The notes beneath the pieces were generated by a model, which was given only the letters and a program-made list of their open reading frames with translations, ran no database searches and was not told where the DNA came from. Below are positions 16,957 through 24,916 of a stretch of 64,000 nucleotides of DNA, piece by piece. The position numbers were made by a program, and so were the translations under genes. Position 1 is the stretch's first letter; every line of letters begins with the position of its first letter. Origin of the DNA: Streptomyces tateyamensis (GTDB lineage: Bacteria; Actinomycetota; Actinomycetes; Streptomycetales; Streptomycetaceae); the NCBI RefSeq assembly GCF_003205575.1, contig NZ_PYBW01000024.1, forward strand, positions 1-64,000. Reading direction: 5' to 3'.

Positions 16957-16972
16957 ATACCCGCCGGGGTAT
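16957..16972 (+). promoter_or_regulatory. Second CsoR-type operator
   Basis: ATACCCGCCGGGGTAT has six-base perfect arms with a four-base centre, the same geometry as the operator at 16476-16493. It lies 32 bp before the start of the Cys-rich protein at 17005. The shared operator means the two genes are probably switched on by the same metal- or sulfur-responsive repressor, although each has its own promoter. Confidence 0.75.
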
Positions 16973-17004
16973 CTTGCCGATGTCCGAAGGAACGAGAACG
17001 AGCT

Positions 17005-17163
17005 ATGTGTCGACGTGTCGTGTGCCGCAAGTGCGGCAAGGCCGGATTCGCCGGGTGCGGGATGCACGTGGAGCAGGTCCTGGCCGGGGTGCCCAAGAGC
17101 GCGCGCTGCTCCTGCACCAAGGAGGCCGGCGGCTGGCTGGCGAGGCTCTTCGGGCGGCGGTGA
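17005..17163 (+). CDS. Small Cys-rich metal-binding protein (52 aa)
   Basis: The 52-residue product has cysteines in a dense pattern (MCRRVVCRKCGKAG, then GCGMHVEQV, then RCSC), with a histidine inside the set, and a basic C-terminus (LARLFGRR). The CxxC and CxC pairs could hold zinc or copper as a mini metallothionein or zinc finger. Similar small proteins occur beside DUF302 or CsoR genes in actinomycetes. The operator at 16957 suggests metal or sulfur induction. Function is unknown. Confidence 0.7.
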   Translation: MCRRVVCRKCGKAGFAGCGMHVEQVLAGVPKSARCSCTKEAGGWLARLFGRR

Positions 17164-17172
17164 GCCGTTCCC

Positions 17173-17805
17173 TCAGTCGAACCGGATGTGCTTGAGGCCG
17201 GTCAGCGTCCTGCGCAGGCGACCACGCAGGGCACTGTCCGTGTTCGGGAGCAGCCGCAGGGCGGTGGCGGCCGCCAGGTGGTCGGCCACCTGGGCGACGG
17301 TGAGGCGGTCGGTCCACAGCTGTTCGGCGAACTGCGGCCGCTGCAGCTGCTCGAGGCAGTGGTCCAGCTTGGCGAGCGCCCAGCTCTCCCGGCGCAGCGG
17401 CGCGTCCTTGCCGCCGACCACCCGCAGCAGGTGCCCGAAGCCGCGCTCGCGCAGCCGGCCCACCACGGTCGCGCGCTCCGCGAGCAGCGCGAAGTGGTGC
17501 ACCTGGTGGCCGCGTTCGCGCAGCGGGTCGAGGATCTCGGCGAGCCGGTCGGGGTCGGTCACCGTCATCGGGGCGAGCACGGGGCCCGGGTGCTCGTTGA
17601 GCGCCAGGTCCAGCACCTCCGTCACACCGTGGCGCCAGGCCGCGAACTCCTGGAAGTCGCCGCGCAGTCCGGGCGGCGTCATCCGGTGCAGACCGAAGCC
17701 GACGTGCTCGGGGTCGCAGATGACGCTGCCGGGCAGCCGGCGGTGCAGCTCGTGCGCCGTCTGCGTCTTGCCGCCGCCGAACGGGCCGTTGATCCACAGC
17801 AACAT
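17173..17805 (-). CDS. TmrB-like P-loop ATPase
   Basis: The 210-residue product starts at once with a P-loop (LLWINGPFGGGKTQTA, residues 2-17), then DPEHVGFGLHRM near residue 31, as in the TmrB/AAA kinase-like group. TmrB gives tunicamycin resistance in Bacillus; most relatives have unknown roles and are annotated as AAA family ATPases. The gene ends ten bases from the Cys-rich gene, convergent with it. It follows 21 bp from the hydrolase end on the same strand, which is downstream of it only in map order. Confidence 0.75.
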   Translation of the reverse strand: MLLWINGPFGGGKTQTAHELHRRLPGSVICDPEHVGFGLHRMTPPGLRGDFQEFAAWRHGVTEVLDLALNEHPGPVLAPMTVTDPDRLAEILDPLRERGHQVHHFALLAERATVVGRLRERGFGHLLRVVGGKDAPLRRESWALAKLDHCLEQLQRPQFAEQLWTDRLTVAQVADHLAAATALRLLPNTDSALRGRLRRTLTGLKHIRFD

Positions 17806-17826
17806 GCCGCGAGCCTACGCCCCGGA

Positions 17827-19047
17827 TCACGGGAGGTACGCGACCTCCGGGAAGGCGGCCGAGGGGCCCTCCAGCAGGCGGCTGCGGCGGTGGCGCAGGT
17901 GCTGGTCGAAGAAGGCGAGCGGGTAGGCCTGTTGGATGCGCACCGCGCGGTCCGGGTCCAGGGTGCCGATCAGGTTCTGCAGTTGGGCGTCGGTCAGCCC
18001 CGTCAGCTTCGCCAACTGCGGGTACAGGTACTGGGCGTCGGTGTAGGAGGTGTGCACCGCGCCGGCGGCCTGGACCTCGAGCCGCCAGCCCTTGAGCCGG
18101 GCCCAGAACGCGGCCACGTGGGGATCGGCGGCGCGGGTGAACCGGGCGGTCATCATCATGAACGGGCGGTCCAGGTCGGTGGTGATCCCCGGCTCCATCG
18201 TGCCGTCCAGGCTCAGGCCCGCCTTGACCCGCGGGTCGGCGGCCATCGCCAGCGCGGTGGCCGCGCCGCCCTTGGACCAGCCGAGCAGGCCGACCCGGTC
18301 CAGGTCGAGCGCCTCGGCCAGGCCGTCGGGCAGCGGGCGCCGCCCGGCGTCGGGGTTGCGGCCGGCGGCGAGGTCCTCGATCCGGTCCAGCACGAGCCGC
18401 AGGTCGTCGGCGAAGGACTGCGAGCCCGGGTAGTAGCTGTTGTCCCAGGGCGTGCCGACCCGGCCGTCGCGGAACCGGGTGAACGCGTCCCAGGTGTGGT
18501 CCATGGTGACCACCACGTAGCCGTGGCTGGCGAGCTCCTGGACCGTCAGGGTGGCGTCGGAGCGGTGGCTGTGGGCGCCGTGCGAGTACAGCAGGACCGG
18601 GCAGCCGCGGCCGGTGCGGTGCACGGGTGCGGCGACGTGACCGCTGGTCAGGGGCCCCTGCGAGACGCCTATCGGGTAGCCGCCGTCGGTGATGAAGGCG
18701 AGCAGCGACTCGTCCGGCATCCACGGCGCCTGCGGGTGGCGGTGGGCGTCGCGGGCGGGGTACCAGATGCTCGTGGGCAGCTCGCGGTAGCGGCCGGGCC
18801 CGGCGGCGGGGTCGAGGTGGGCGTGGTCGACCAGGTTCAGGTCGACCACGCCCACCGGATGCGGGCCGGTGGGCGCCGAAAGCACCAGCCGGCCCGACCC
18901 CGGCCCCGGCGCGGCCCCGGGGGCGCCCGGCGTGCCGACCGGGGCGGCGGCCCAGCCGGCGCGCGCCGTGAGCAGCGGTGCGGCGAGGCCGGCGCCCACG
19001 GCGGCGGCGAGCATCCGGCGGCGGCTGATTACCTGACGGTCCGTCAT
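17827..19047 (-). CDS. Tat-exported alpha/beta hydrolase, PAF-acetylhydrolase-like
   Basis: The 406-residue product begins with a Tat signal (SRRRMLAAAVGAGLAAPLL). The hydrolase fold shows YSHGAHSHRSDAT near residue 150 (oxyanion), GWSKGGAATALAM near residue 258 (nucleophile Ser) and VHTSYTDAQYLYP near residue 334 (His). It resembles the platelet-activating-factor acetylhydrolase/dienelactone group, which cleaves short-chain esters. AGGAAGGG precedes ATG 19047. Its promoter contains an operator word also found before the adjacent MerR gene, so MerR control is likely. Confidence 0.8.
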   Translation of the reverse strand: MTDRQVISRRRMLAAAVGAGLAAPLLTARAGWAAAPVGTPGAPGAAPGPGSGRLVLSAPTGPHPVGVVDLNLVDHAHLDPAAGPGRYRELPTSIWYPARDAHRHPQAPWMPDESLLAFITDGGYPIGVSQGPLTSGHVAAPVHRTGRGCPVLLYSHGAHSHRSDATLTVQELASHGYVVVTMDHTWDAFTRFRDGRVGTPWDNSYYPGSQSFADDLRLVLDRIEDLAAGRNPDAGRRPLPDGLAEALDLDRVGLLGWSKGGAATALAMAADPRVKAGLSLDGTMEPGITTDLDRPFMMMTARFTRAADPHVAAFWARLKGWRLEVQAAGAVHTSYTDAQYLYPQLAKLTGLTDAQLQNLIGTLDPDRAVRIQQAYPLAFFDQHLRHRRSRLLEGPSAAFPEVAYLP

Positions 19048-19080
19048 GATGGCCCTTCCTGGTGGCGTGTCCTGTCTTCG

Positions 19081-19095
19081 CTGACACGCTGTCAG
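19081..19095 (-). promoter_or_regulatory. MerR-type operator before the hydrolase gene
   Basis: CTGACACGCTGTCAG is a perfect six-base-arm palindrome with a three-base centre, 34 bp upstream of the hydrolase start. It agrees in 13 of 15 positions with CTGACACGGTGTGAG at 20023-20037 before the MerR gene. Both copies lie in promoter position, so one regulator probably binds both. Confidence 0.6.
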
Positions 19096-19139
19096 CTGCG
19101 GCCACCGACCCGCATCCGCCCGTCGGCGACGCTGCCGGC

Positions 19140-19157
19140 CGCCGGGTACACCCGGCG
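19140..19157 (-). terminator. Hairpin downstream of the MerR gene
   Basis: CGCCGGGT (19140-19147) and ACCCGGCG (19150-19157) form a perfect eight-base stem with a two-base loop, starting 15 bp past the MerR stop codon. It has no T-run. A GC-rich intrinsic terminator is likely. Confidence 0.5.
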
Positions 19158-19172
19158 ACGTAGTCCCCTGGG

Positions 19173-20003
19173 CTACCTCCCGGGGTCTGCGGTGACCGGG
19201 AGCTGGAGTTCGGTCACCCAGTCGGCGCGGTCCTCGGGGCACTCCAGGTTGACCTCCCTGGGGTAGCCGGTGGACCGGTAGGCGTTGGCGTCGATCCAGC
19301 GGGCCAGGGTCTGGCCGGTGTGCAGGACGGCGTCCATCGAGCCGCGGTGCACGATGGTGGCCGCCTGCTCCAGCGGCGGCAGGTCGAGCACCCGGACCTC
19401 GCCCTGCTGCAGCGGCGCGGCGACCTGGATGCCGGCGTGCACCAGGATCCGGCCGCCGCCCTCCGGGGCGTCCTCGTAGCGGGCGATGCCCGGGCCGGTG
19501 ACCGGGATGCCGGCCGCAGCCAGGCGGCGGAACAGCTCCTCGTACAGCGGTCCGATCACCGGGCTGATCGCCCCGGGCTCGAAGCTGTCGGCGGTGGCGG
19601 TCAGCTCCGCCACCCGCACGGTCGGGACGGTCTTCAGGACTACGTCGTCGGTGGGCATCTGCCCCTCGCTCTCGATCGCTCGCAGCCTCGCCTCGACCTG
19701 GACCAGCCGGGCCGCCGCCTGGCTCATCGCCGCCTCCAACTCGGCCTGGCGCAGCCGGAGCATGGCGCGCAGTTCGTCGGTGCCGAGCTGCTCGTCCAGG
19801 GTCTGCTGGACCTGCTGCAGGGTGAGCCCGAGGTCCTTGAGCGCGATGATCCGGTTGAGCCGGGCCAGCTGGGCGGCGGCGTAGTGGCGGTAGCCGGTGG
19901 CAGGGTCGACCTGGGCCGGGCGCAGCAGTCCGGTGGCGTCGTAGTGGCGCAGCATCCGGACCGAGACGCGGCCGTGTCTGGCGAAGTCTCCGATGGTGAA
20001 CAT
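19173..20003 (-). CDS. MerR family regulator with GyrI-like effector domain
   Basis: The 276-residue product has an N-terminal MerR winged helix (FTIGDFARHGRVSVRMLRHY near residue 2 and the DPATGYRHYAAAQL block near residue 33), a dimerisation helix near 85-115, and a GyrI/BmrR-like ligand domain (about 125-270). BmrR-like proteins bind lipophilic cations or other small molecules and activate promoters with long spacers. The matching operator before its own gene and before the hydrolase at 19047 suggests it controls both. Confidence 0.85.
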   Translation of the reverse strand: MFTIGDFARHGRVSVRMLRHYDATGLLRPAQVDPATGYRHYAAAQLARLNRIIALKDLGLTLQQVQQTLDEQLGTDELRAMLRLRQAELEAAMSQAAARLVQVEARLRAIESEGQMPTDDVVLKTVPTVRVAELTATADSFEPGAISPVIGPLYEELFRRLAAAGIPVTGPGIARYEDAPEGGGRILVHAGIQVAAPLQQGEVRVLDLPPLEQAATIVHRGSMDAVLHTGQTLARWIDANAYRSTGYPREVNLECPEDRADWVTELQLPVTADPGR

Positions 20004-20022
20004 GATGGTTCCACTCCAGGCC

Positions 20023-20048
20023 CTGACACGGTGTGAGGGTCAAGACGG
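20023..20048 (-). promoter_or_regulatory. MerR gene promoter with operator
   Basis: On the minus strand, TTGACC (revcomp of 20038-20043) is a -35 element. Next to it lies CTGACACGGTGTGAG (20023-20037), a 15-bp near-palindrome related to the one at 19081-19095. MerR activators bind such a dyad between -35 and -10, so self-regulation is likely. Confidence 0.55.
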
Positions 20049-20084
20049 TACCCGAAGCCCTTCGCTGACCAGCGCGGATACCTC

Positions 20085-21338
20085 TCAGGCCACCGCCCGG
20101 ATGCGGCGCACCAGCGCGCCCGCGAGCAGGGTGAGCAACGCGGTGAGGGTGTACAGGCCGCCGTAGCCGCCGGCGTGCGCGATGACGGGGGCAGCCAGCG
20201 CCGGGGCCAGCACCTGGGGGCCGGAGTTGGCGATGTTGATCACGCCCAGGTCCTTGGCCCGGTCGGCGGCGGCCGGCAGGACCTGGGTGACCAGGGCCTG
20301 GTCCACCGCGAGGTAGATGCCGTAGCCGGCGCCGAGGACGACGGCGGCCAGGATCGTGGCGGGCCAGCTGTGCACCCCGGCCAGCAGCAGCGCCGCCACC
20401 GCCATCACCGCGCAGGAGAGCAGCACCAGGTTCTTGCGCCGGCCGGTGCGGTCGGAGACCAGACCGGCCGGGATCGCGGTGAGCAGTGCGGCGAGGGTGT
20501 AGACGGCGGTGAGGATCAGCACGCCCTGGTCCGGGGAGCGGTAGTGCACCGCGTCGGTGAGGTAGTAGAGCAGGTAGAGGGTGCCGATCGCGTTCCCCAG
20601 GTTGATCAGAAAACGGGTCGCCCAAGCCCAGCCGAAGTCCGGGTGGCGGCGCGGGCTGACCCAGTAGCCGCCGAGCAGTTCGCGGGCGGTGATCGCGGCG
20701 CGCCGGCGCAGCACCGGCTCGCGGAACCCGAGCACGAACGGCAGCGCCGCCGCCACCGTCGCGCCCGCGGTCAGCGCGTAGCCAGAGAGCACCCCGGTCA
20801 CCACCGTGGTCACCAGCACCGCCCCGACCACCAGCCCGAGCGACTGGCTGATGCCGGTCCAGCCGGAGACCAGCGCCCGCTGCCCGACCGGGACCTGGTC
20901 GGCGACCGGGGCCGTGGTCCCGGCCAGCATCACGTTCAGCCCCAGCTGCGCCACCGCCCAGCCGGCCGCGATCCCGAGCACGGTGTGCTGCACGGCCGTC
21001 AGCAGCAGGCCGAGCGCGCCGAGCAGCGCGCCGGCCAGGATCCACGGCCTTCGCCGGCCGAACCGACTGGTGGTCCGGTCCGAGAGGGCGCCCGCCAGCG
21101 GGTTGGCCAGCATCGCCACCAGGGCGCCGACACCGGTCACCCAGGAGAGCAGCGCCGCCTTGTGAGCGGAGTCGACGCGTTCCAGTTGCAGCGGCAGCAG
21201 GATCTGGATCGGGGTGAAGAAGCCCAGGAACACGCCCAGGTTCGCCAGGCTCAGCGTGGTGATCCAGGCCGGGCGCACCGGTCTGCCCGGTTCGGCGAGC
21301 GCGTCCGGGAGTTCGGTCCGGTCCAGCACGATCCCCAC
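20085..21338 (-). CDS. MFS transporter
   Basis: The 417-residue product has about twelve hydrophobic segments. The family's loop 2-3 motif is visible as GALSDRTTSRFGRRRPW near residue 85, and loop 8-9 has LVSDRTGRRKN near residue 318. It resembles the glycoside/drug:H+ exporters of the major facilitator superfamily. There is no sugar or antibiotic gene beside it, so the substrate is unknown. GTG 21338 or GTG 21329 are both possible starts. TTGATCAGTCAA at 21341-21352 lies immediately upstream and may be an operator. Confidence 0.85.
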   Translation of the reverse strand: MGIVLDRTELPDALAEPGRPVRPAWITTLSLANLGVFLGFFTPIQILLPLQLERVDSAHKAALLSWVTGVGALVAMLANPLAGALSDRTTSRFGRRRPWILAGALLGALGLLLTAVQHTVLGIAAGWAVAQLGLNVMLAGTTAPVADQVPVGQRALVSGWTGISQSLGLVVGAVLVTTVVTGVLSGYALTAGATVAAALPFVLGFREPVLRRRAAITARELLGGYWVSPRRHPDFGWAWATRFLINLGNAIGTLYLLYYLTDAVHYRSPDQGVLILTAVYTLAALLTAIPAGLVSDRTGRRKNLVLLSCAVMAVAALLLAGVHSWPATILAAVVLGAGYGIYLAVDQALVTQVLPAAADRAKDLGVINIANSGPQVLAPALAAPVIAHAGGYGGLYTLTALLTLLAGALVRRIRAVA

Positions 21339-21340
21339 CC

Positions 21341-21653
21341 TTGATCAGTCAAACACGAGGGACACTCATGTTAGTGATCCGGGGCGGAACTACCAGGGGT
21401 AGCGCAGAACTTCCTCAGCCGAGCGCGGCCGTGTCCGGCACCACCAGCCCGTACGTCGGCGAGGGTGCGGGACCGCTGGGGCACGGGGGGCGCGCTCCGA
21501 GGGCCACGGGACTTGTCCGGTCTCCGACAAGACCGCCGACACACATGCGTTCGCCTACCCGACGGCGGGTAGTCACTGGCCAGCCGACCACGAGTTGTTC
21601 GGACAAGTTTTCCTGATCGGCAATCCGCCCCCTCCCCCATGTGAGGTCTGCTC
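21341..21653. promoter_or_regulatory. Intergenic region with two CTACC inverted repeats
   Basis: This divergent gap contains CTACCAGGGGTAG at 21390-21402 and CTACCCGACGGCGGGTAG at 21555-21572, both inverted repeats built on CTACC/GGTAG, and TTGATCAGTCAA at 21341-21352. A weak PHO-box-like direct repeat (GTTCGGACAAG then GTTTTCC) lies near 21597. No gene is visible. The repeats look like operators for the MFS and phospholipase genes. Confidence 0.5.
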
Positions 21654-23714
21654 ATGGCTGAGCTCGATCGCCGCAACTTCCTCAAGCTGTCCGGCGCCAC
21701 CCTCGCCTTCTCGACCCTGGCGCAGAGCATCGCGCGCGCCGCCGCCATCGCACCCCAGGGCACCACCGGCACCATCCAGGACGTCGAGCACGTCGTCGTG
21801 CTGATGCAGGAGAACCGCTCCTTCGACCACTACTTCGGCGCGATGAAGGGCGTGCGCGGCTTCGGCGACCCGCGCCCGGTCACGCTGCCCAGCGGCAAGT
21901 CCGTCTGGCACCAGGTCAACAGCTCGGGCAAGGAGGTGCTGCCGTTCCGCCCGCAGGCGAACAACCTGGGCCTGCAGTTCATCCAGGACCTCAACCACGA
22001 CTGGACCGGCACCCACAAGGCCTTCGACAACGGCAAGTACGACCAGTGGATCCCGGCCAAGTCCGCCACCACCATGGCCTACCTGACCCGCCAGGACATC
22101 CCGTTCCACTACGCGCTCGCCGACGCCTTCACCCTCTGCGACGCCTACCACTGCTCGATGCTCAGCTCCACCGACCCCAACCGCTACTACATGTGGACGG
22201 GTTACACCGGCAACGACGGCACCGGCGGCGGCCCGGTGCTCGGCAACCAGGAGGCCGGGTACAGCTGGACCACCTACCCCGAGCGGCTGCAGCAGGCCGG
22301 GGTGTCCTGGAAGGTCTACCAGGACATCGGCGACGGCCTGGACGCGGCCGGCTCCTGGGGCTGGATCAGCGACGCCTACCGCGGCAACTACGGCGACAAC
22401 TCGCTGCTCTACTTCAACAACTACCGCAACGCCCAGCCCGGCAACCCGCTCTACGACCGGGCCCGCACCGGCACCGACGCCAAGGCCGGCCAGGGCCTGT
22501 TCGACATCCTGAAGTCCGACGTGCAGGCCGGCACGCTGCCCCAGGTCTCCTGGATCGTCGCCCCCGAGGCCTACACCGAGCACCCGAACTGGCCCGCGAA
22601 CTACGGCGCCTGGTACGTCTCGCAGGTGCTGGACGCGCTCACCGCCAACCCCGGCGTGTGGGCGAAGACCGCGCTGTTCATCACCTACGACGAGAACGAC
22701 GGCTTCTTCGACCACGTGGTGCCGCCGTTCCCGCCCTCCTCGGCCGCGCAGGGCCTGTCCACCGTCGCCACCGCCCCCGACTACTTCGCGGGCAACTCCA
22801 GCTACGCGGCGGGCGCCTACGGCCTGGGCGTGCGGGTGCCGATGCTGGTGGTCTCGCCGTGGAGCACCGGCGGCTACACCTGCTCCGAGACCATGGACCA
22901 CACCTCGATCATCCGCTTCATGGAGACCCGGTTCGGCGTCCACGAGCCCAACATCTCGCCCTGGCGCCGCGCCGTCTGCGGCGACCTGACCTCCGCCTTC
23001 GACTTCACCACCTCCAACGCCACGCCGGCCGCGCTGCCCTCCACCGCCGGCTACCTGCCGCCGGACGGCAACCGCCACCCCGACTACGTGCCCACCCCGC
23101 CCGCCACCGGCAGCCTGCCCAAGCAGGAGGCCGGCAGCAAGCCGACCCGACCGCTCAAGTACGCGCCGTATGTGGACGGTTCGGCCAACACGACGGCCGG
23201 CACCTACGCCCTGACCTTCACCGGCGGCAGCGCGGCGGGCGCCCAGTTCCTGGTCACCTCGGCCAACCGCACCGACGGACCGTGGAGTTACACCACGGAG
23301 GCCGGCAAGACGATCTCGGACAGCTGGAACTCCAAGTACTCCAAGACCGTCACCGACCTGACCGTCTTCGGCCCGAACGGCTTCCTGCGCCGGTTCCGCA
23401 ACCCCGGCAAGACCCTGGGCCCGGAGGCGACCGCCCGCCACAACGCCGCCACCGGCAACCTCGACCTGACCTTCACCAACGCCGGCAGCACCACGGCCAC
23501 CCTCACCGTCGCCAACGCCTACGCGGGCACCCCGCGCACGGTCACCGTGGCCAAGGGTGCCACCGTCACCCTGACCCTGGACCTGAGCGGCTGCCGCAAC
23601 TGGTACGACGTGACGGTCACCTCCAGCACGACCACGGACTTCGTGCGCCGGTTCGCGGGCCACGTGGAGACGGGCGCGCCCGGCCTCTCGGACCCGGGCC
23701 TGATCACGGGCTGA
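21654..23714 (+). CDS. Tat-exported phosphocholine-specific phospholipase C
   Basis: The 686-residue product begins with a Tat signal (DRRNFLKLSGATLAFS). The phosphoesterase core has LMQENRSFDHYFGAMKG near residue 50, FITYDENDGFFDHV near residue 343, and LVVSPWSTGGYTC near residue 400. Two DUF756-like beta domains follow (about 500-685), as in full-length non-haemolytic and haemolytic PLCs. It cleaves phospholipid headgroups outside the cell, probably to recover phosphate. The short paralogue at 13421 lacks the beta domains. Confidence 0.9.
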   Translation: MAELDRRNFLKLSGATLAFSTLAQSIARAAAIAPQGTTGTIQDVEHVVVLMQENRSFDHYFGAMKGVRGFGDPRPVTLPSGKSVWHQVNSSGKEVLPFRPQANNLGLQFIQDLNHDWTGTHKAFDNGKYDQWIPAKSATTMAYLTRQDIPFHYALADAFTLCDAYHCSMLSSTDPNRYYMWTGYTGNDGTGGGPVLGNQEAGYSWTTYPERLQQAGVSWKVYQDIGDGLDAAGSWGWISDAYRGNYGDNSLLYFNNYRNAQPGNPLYDRARTGTDAKAGQGLFDILKSDVQAGTLPQVSWIVAPEAYTEHPNWPANYGAWYVSQVLDALTANPGVWAKTALFITYDENDGFFDHVVPPFPPSSAAQGLSTVATAPDYFAGNSSYAAGAYGLGVRVPMLVVSPWSTGGYTCSETMDHTSIIRFMETRFGVHEPNISPWRRAVCGDLTSAFDFTTSNATPAALPSTAGYLPPDGNRHPDYVPTPPATGSLPKQEAGSKPTRPLKYAPYVDGSANTTAGTYALTFTGGSAAGAQFLVTSANRTDGPWSYTTEAGKTISDSWNSKYSKTVTDLTVFGPNGFLRRFRNPGKTLGPEATARHNAATGNLDLTFTNAGSTTATLTVANAYAGTPRTVTVAKGATVTLTLDLSGCRNWYDVTVTSSTTTDFVRRFAGHVETGAPGLSDPGLITG

Positions 23715-23850
23715 CCCCCGGCCGGGCGTGCGGGAGCGGGACGTCGGCCCGGTCGACCTCCCGCTCCCGCACCGGCCCGCAGGGGGCGCGATCCTGGCCC
23801 CCTGCCGGCCGCCGTAGGCTGGCGGTGGATTCGCGGACGAAGGAGTGACC

Positions 23851-24681
23851 ATGGGACGAGTGACCGTACGGCGGCCGGTGCTGCGGCTGCGCGACGGCTC
23901 GCCCACCCAGCGGCCGGACACCCTGGCCGCCGAGGAGCCGATGGAGATCCGGGTCGGCGGTCGGCCGCTGACCGTCACCATGCGCACCCCGGGCGACGAC
24001 TTCGACCTCGCGGCCGGCTTCCTGGTCAGCGAGGGGGTGCTGCACCACGCCGAGCAGCTGGCCGCCATCCGCTACTGCGCGGGCGCCACGGCCGACGGCG
24101 GCAACACCTACAACGTGGTGGACGTGGCCCTGGCCCCCGGGGTCGCGGCCCCGGACGCCTCGCTGGAGCGCAACTTCTACACCACCTCCTCCTGCGGCCT
24201 GTGCGGCAAGGCCAGCCTGGACGCGGTGCGCACCACCGCCGCCTGGACCGTCGCCGAGGACCCGCTGCGCACCACCCCCGAGGTGCTGGCCACGCTGCCC
24301 GACCGCCTGCGCGCCGCCCAGCGCGTCTTCGACACCACCGGCGGTCTGCACGCGGCCGGCCTGTTCACCGCCACCGGCGAGCTGATCGCGGCGCGCGAGG
24401 ACGTCGGCCGCCACAACGCGGTCGACAAGGTGATCGGCCACGCGCTGCGCCAGGGCCTGCTCCCGCTGCGCGACACCATCCTGATGGTCAGCGGCCGGGC
24501 CTCCTTCGAACTGGTCCAGAAGGCCGTGATGGCCGGCCTCCCGCTGCTCGCCGCCGTCTCGGCCCCCTCCTCGCTCGCCGCCGACCTGGCCGCCGACTCC
24601 GGCCTCACCCTGGTCGGCTTCCTGCGCGGCACCTCGATGAACGTGTACTCGGGCGCGGAGCGGCTGACCCTCGGGGAGTGA
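23851..24681 (+). CDS. fdhD: Formate dehydrogenase accessory sulfurtransferase FdhD
   Basis: The 276-residue product shows all FdhD blocks: EEPMEIRVGGRPLTV near residue 28, the CGLCGK motif near residue 115 with the catalytic cysteines, FDTTGGLHAAGLF near residue 160, AREDVGRHNAVDKVIG near residue 183, and VSGRASFELVQKA. FdhD passes sulfur from IscS to the molybdenum cofactor of formate dehydrogenase. No formate dehydrogenase is in the window. AAGGAG five bases upstream favours ATG 23851 over GTG 23845. Confidence 0.95.
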   Translation: MGRVTVRRPVLRLRDGSPTQRPDTLAAEEPMEIRVGGRPLTVTMRTPGDDFDLAAGFLVSEGVLHHAEQLAAIRYCAGATADGGNTYNVVDVALAPGVAAPDASLERNFYTTSSCGLCGKASLDAVRTTAAWTVAEDPLRTTPEVLATLPDRLRAAQRVFDTTGGLHAAGLFTATGELIAAREDVGRHNAVDKVIGHALRQGLLPLRDTILMVSGRASFELVQKAVMAGLPLLAAVSAPSSLAADLAADSGLTLVGFLRGTSMNVYSGAERLTLGE

Positions 24682-24688
24682 CGCGCCG

Positions 24689-24780
24689 TCAGTTCGCGAG
24701 CTCGCGCTCCTCGGCCGAGGCGAGGCGGAAGAAGAGCGGGGGCAGGGCGAGTTCGAGGACCGTCAGGACCATCACTGGCT
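24689..24780 (-). pseudogene. C-terminal relic (minus strand)
   Basis: A minus-strand frame ends at 24689 and encodes a hydrophobic tail (LTVLELALPPLFFRLAS) followed by an AEERELAN end. It has no start and is replaced upstream by sequence coding on the other strand. This looks like the broken end of a lost membrane-protein gene. Confidence 0.35.
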
Positions 24781-24883
24781 CACCGAGCCGGCCTGCGACC
24801 GGACGGCGCTGCGCGACATCTGCGTCGGCGCCCTCCTCGGCGCCCTGCGCCCGCTGCTGCCCCCGGATCCGGAATCGGCGTGA
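24755..24883 (+). pseudogene. C-terminal relic (plus strand)
   Basis: A plus-strand frame encodes HHWLTEPACDRTALRD and, nearer the end, LRPLLPPDPESA before TGA at 24881-24883. The helical character resembles the end of a TetR-type regulator, but no start codon or DNA-binding half is present. Together with the opposing relic, it marks a junction between two lost genes. The assignment is weak. Confidence 0.35.
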
Positions 24884-24916
24884 CGCGGCAGGCGGCAGCG
24901 GAGTACCGTCCCCGGA
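24881..24916 (+). promoter_or_regulatory. Leaderless promoter of the DUF1152 gene
   Basis: TGACGC at 24881-24886 and TACCGT at 24904-24909 are separated by exactly 17 bp, and the ATG follows six bases after the -10. This is the classic arrangement of leaderless transcripts in streptomycetes, where translation starts on the first transcribed base. Confidence 0.7.

Noticed and set aside
17827..21045. One 1072-codon minus-strand protein
   Set aside because: The upstream two thirds is noise over the MerR and MFS genes; the real hydrolase starts at the Tat signal at 19047.
21597..21615. PHO box before the phospholipase gene
   Set aside because: The GTTCGGACAAG/GTTTTCC pair is too far from the PhoP consensus to be called; noted as weak only.
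21573..24068. 831-codon frame opposite the phospholipase C
   Set aside because: It is an antisense shadow with Gly/Val/Arg-rich composition and overlaps a gene with clear catalytic motifs.
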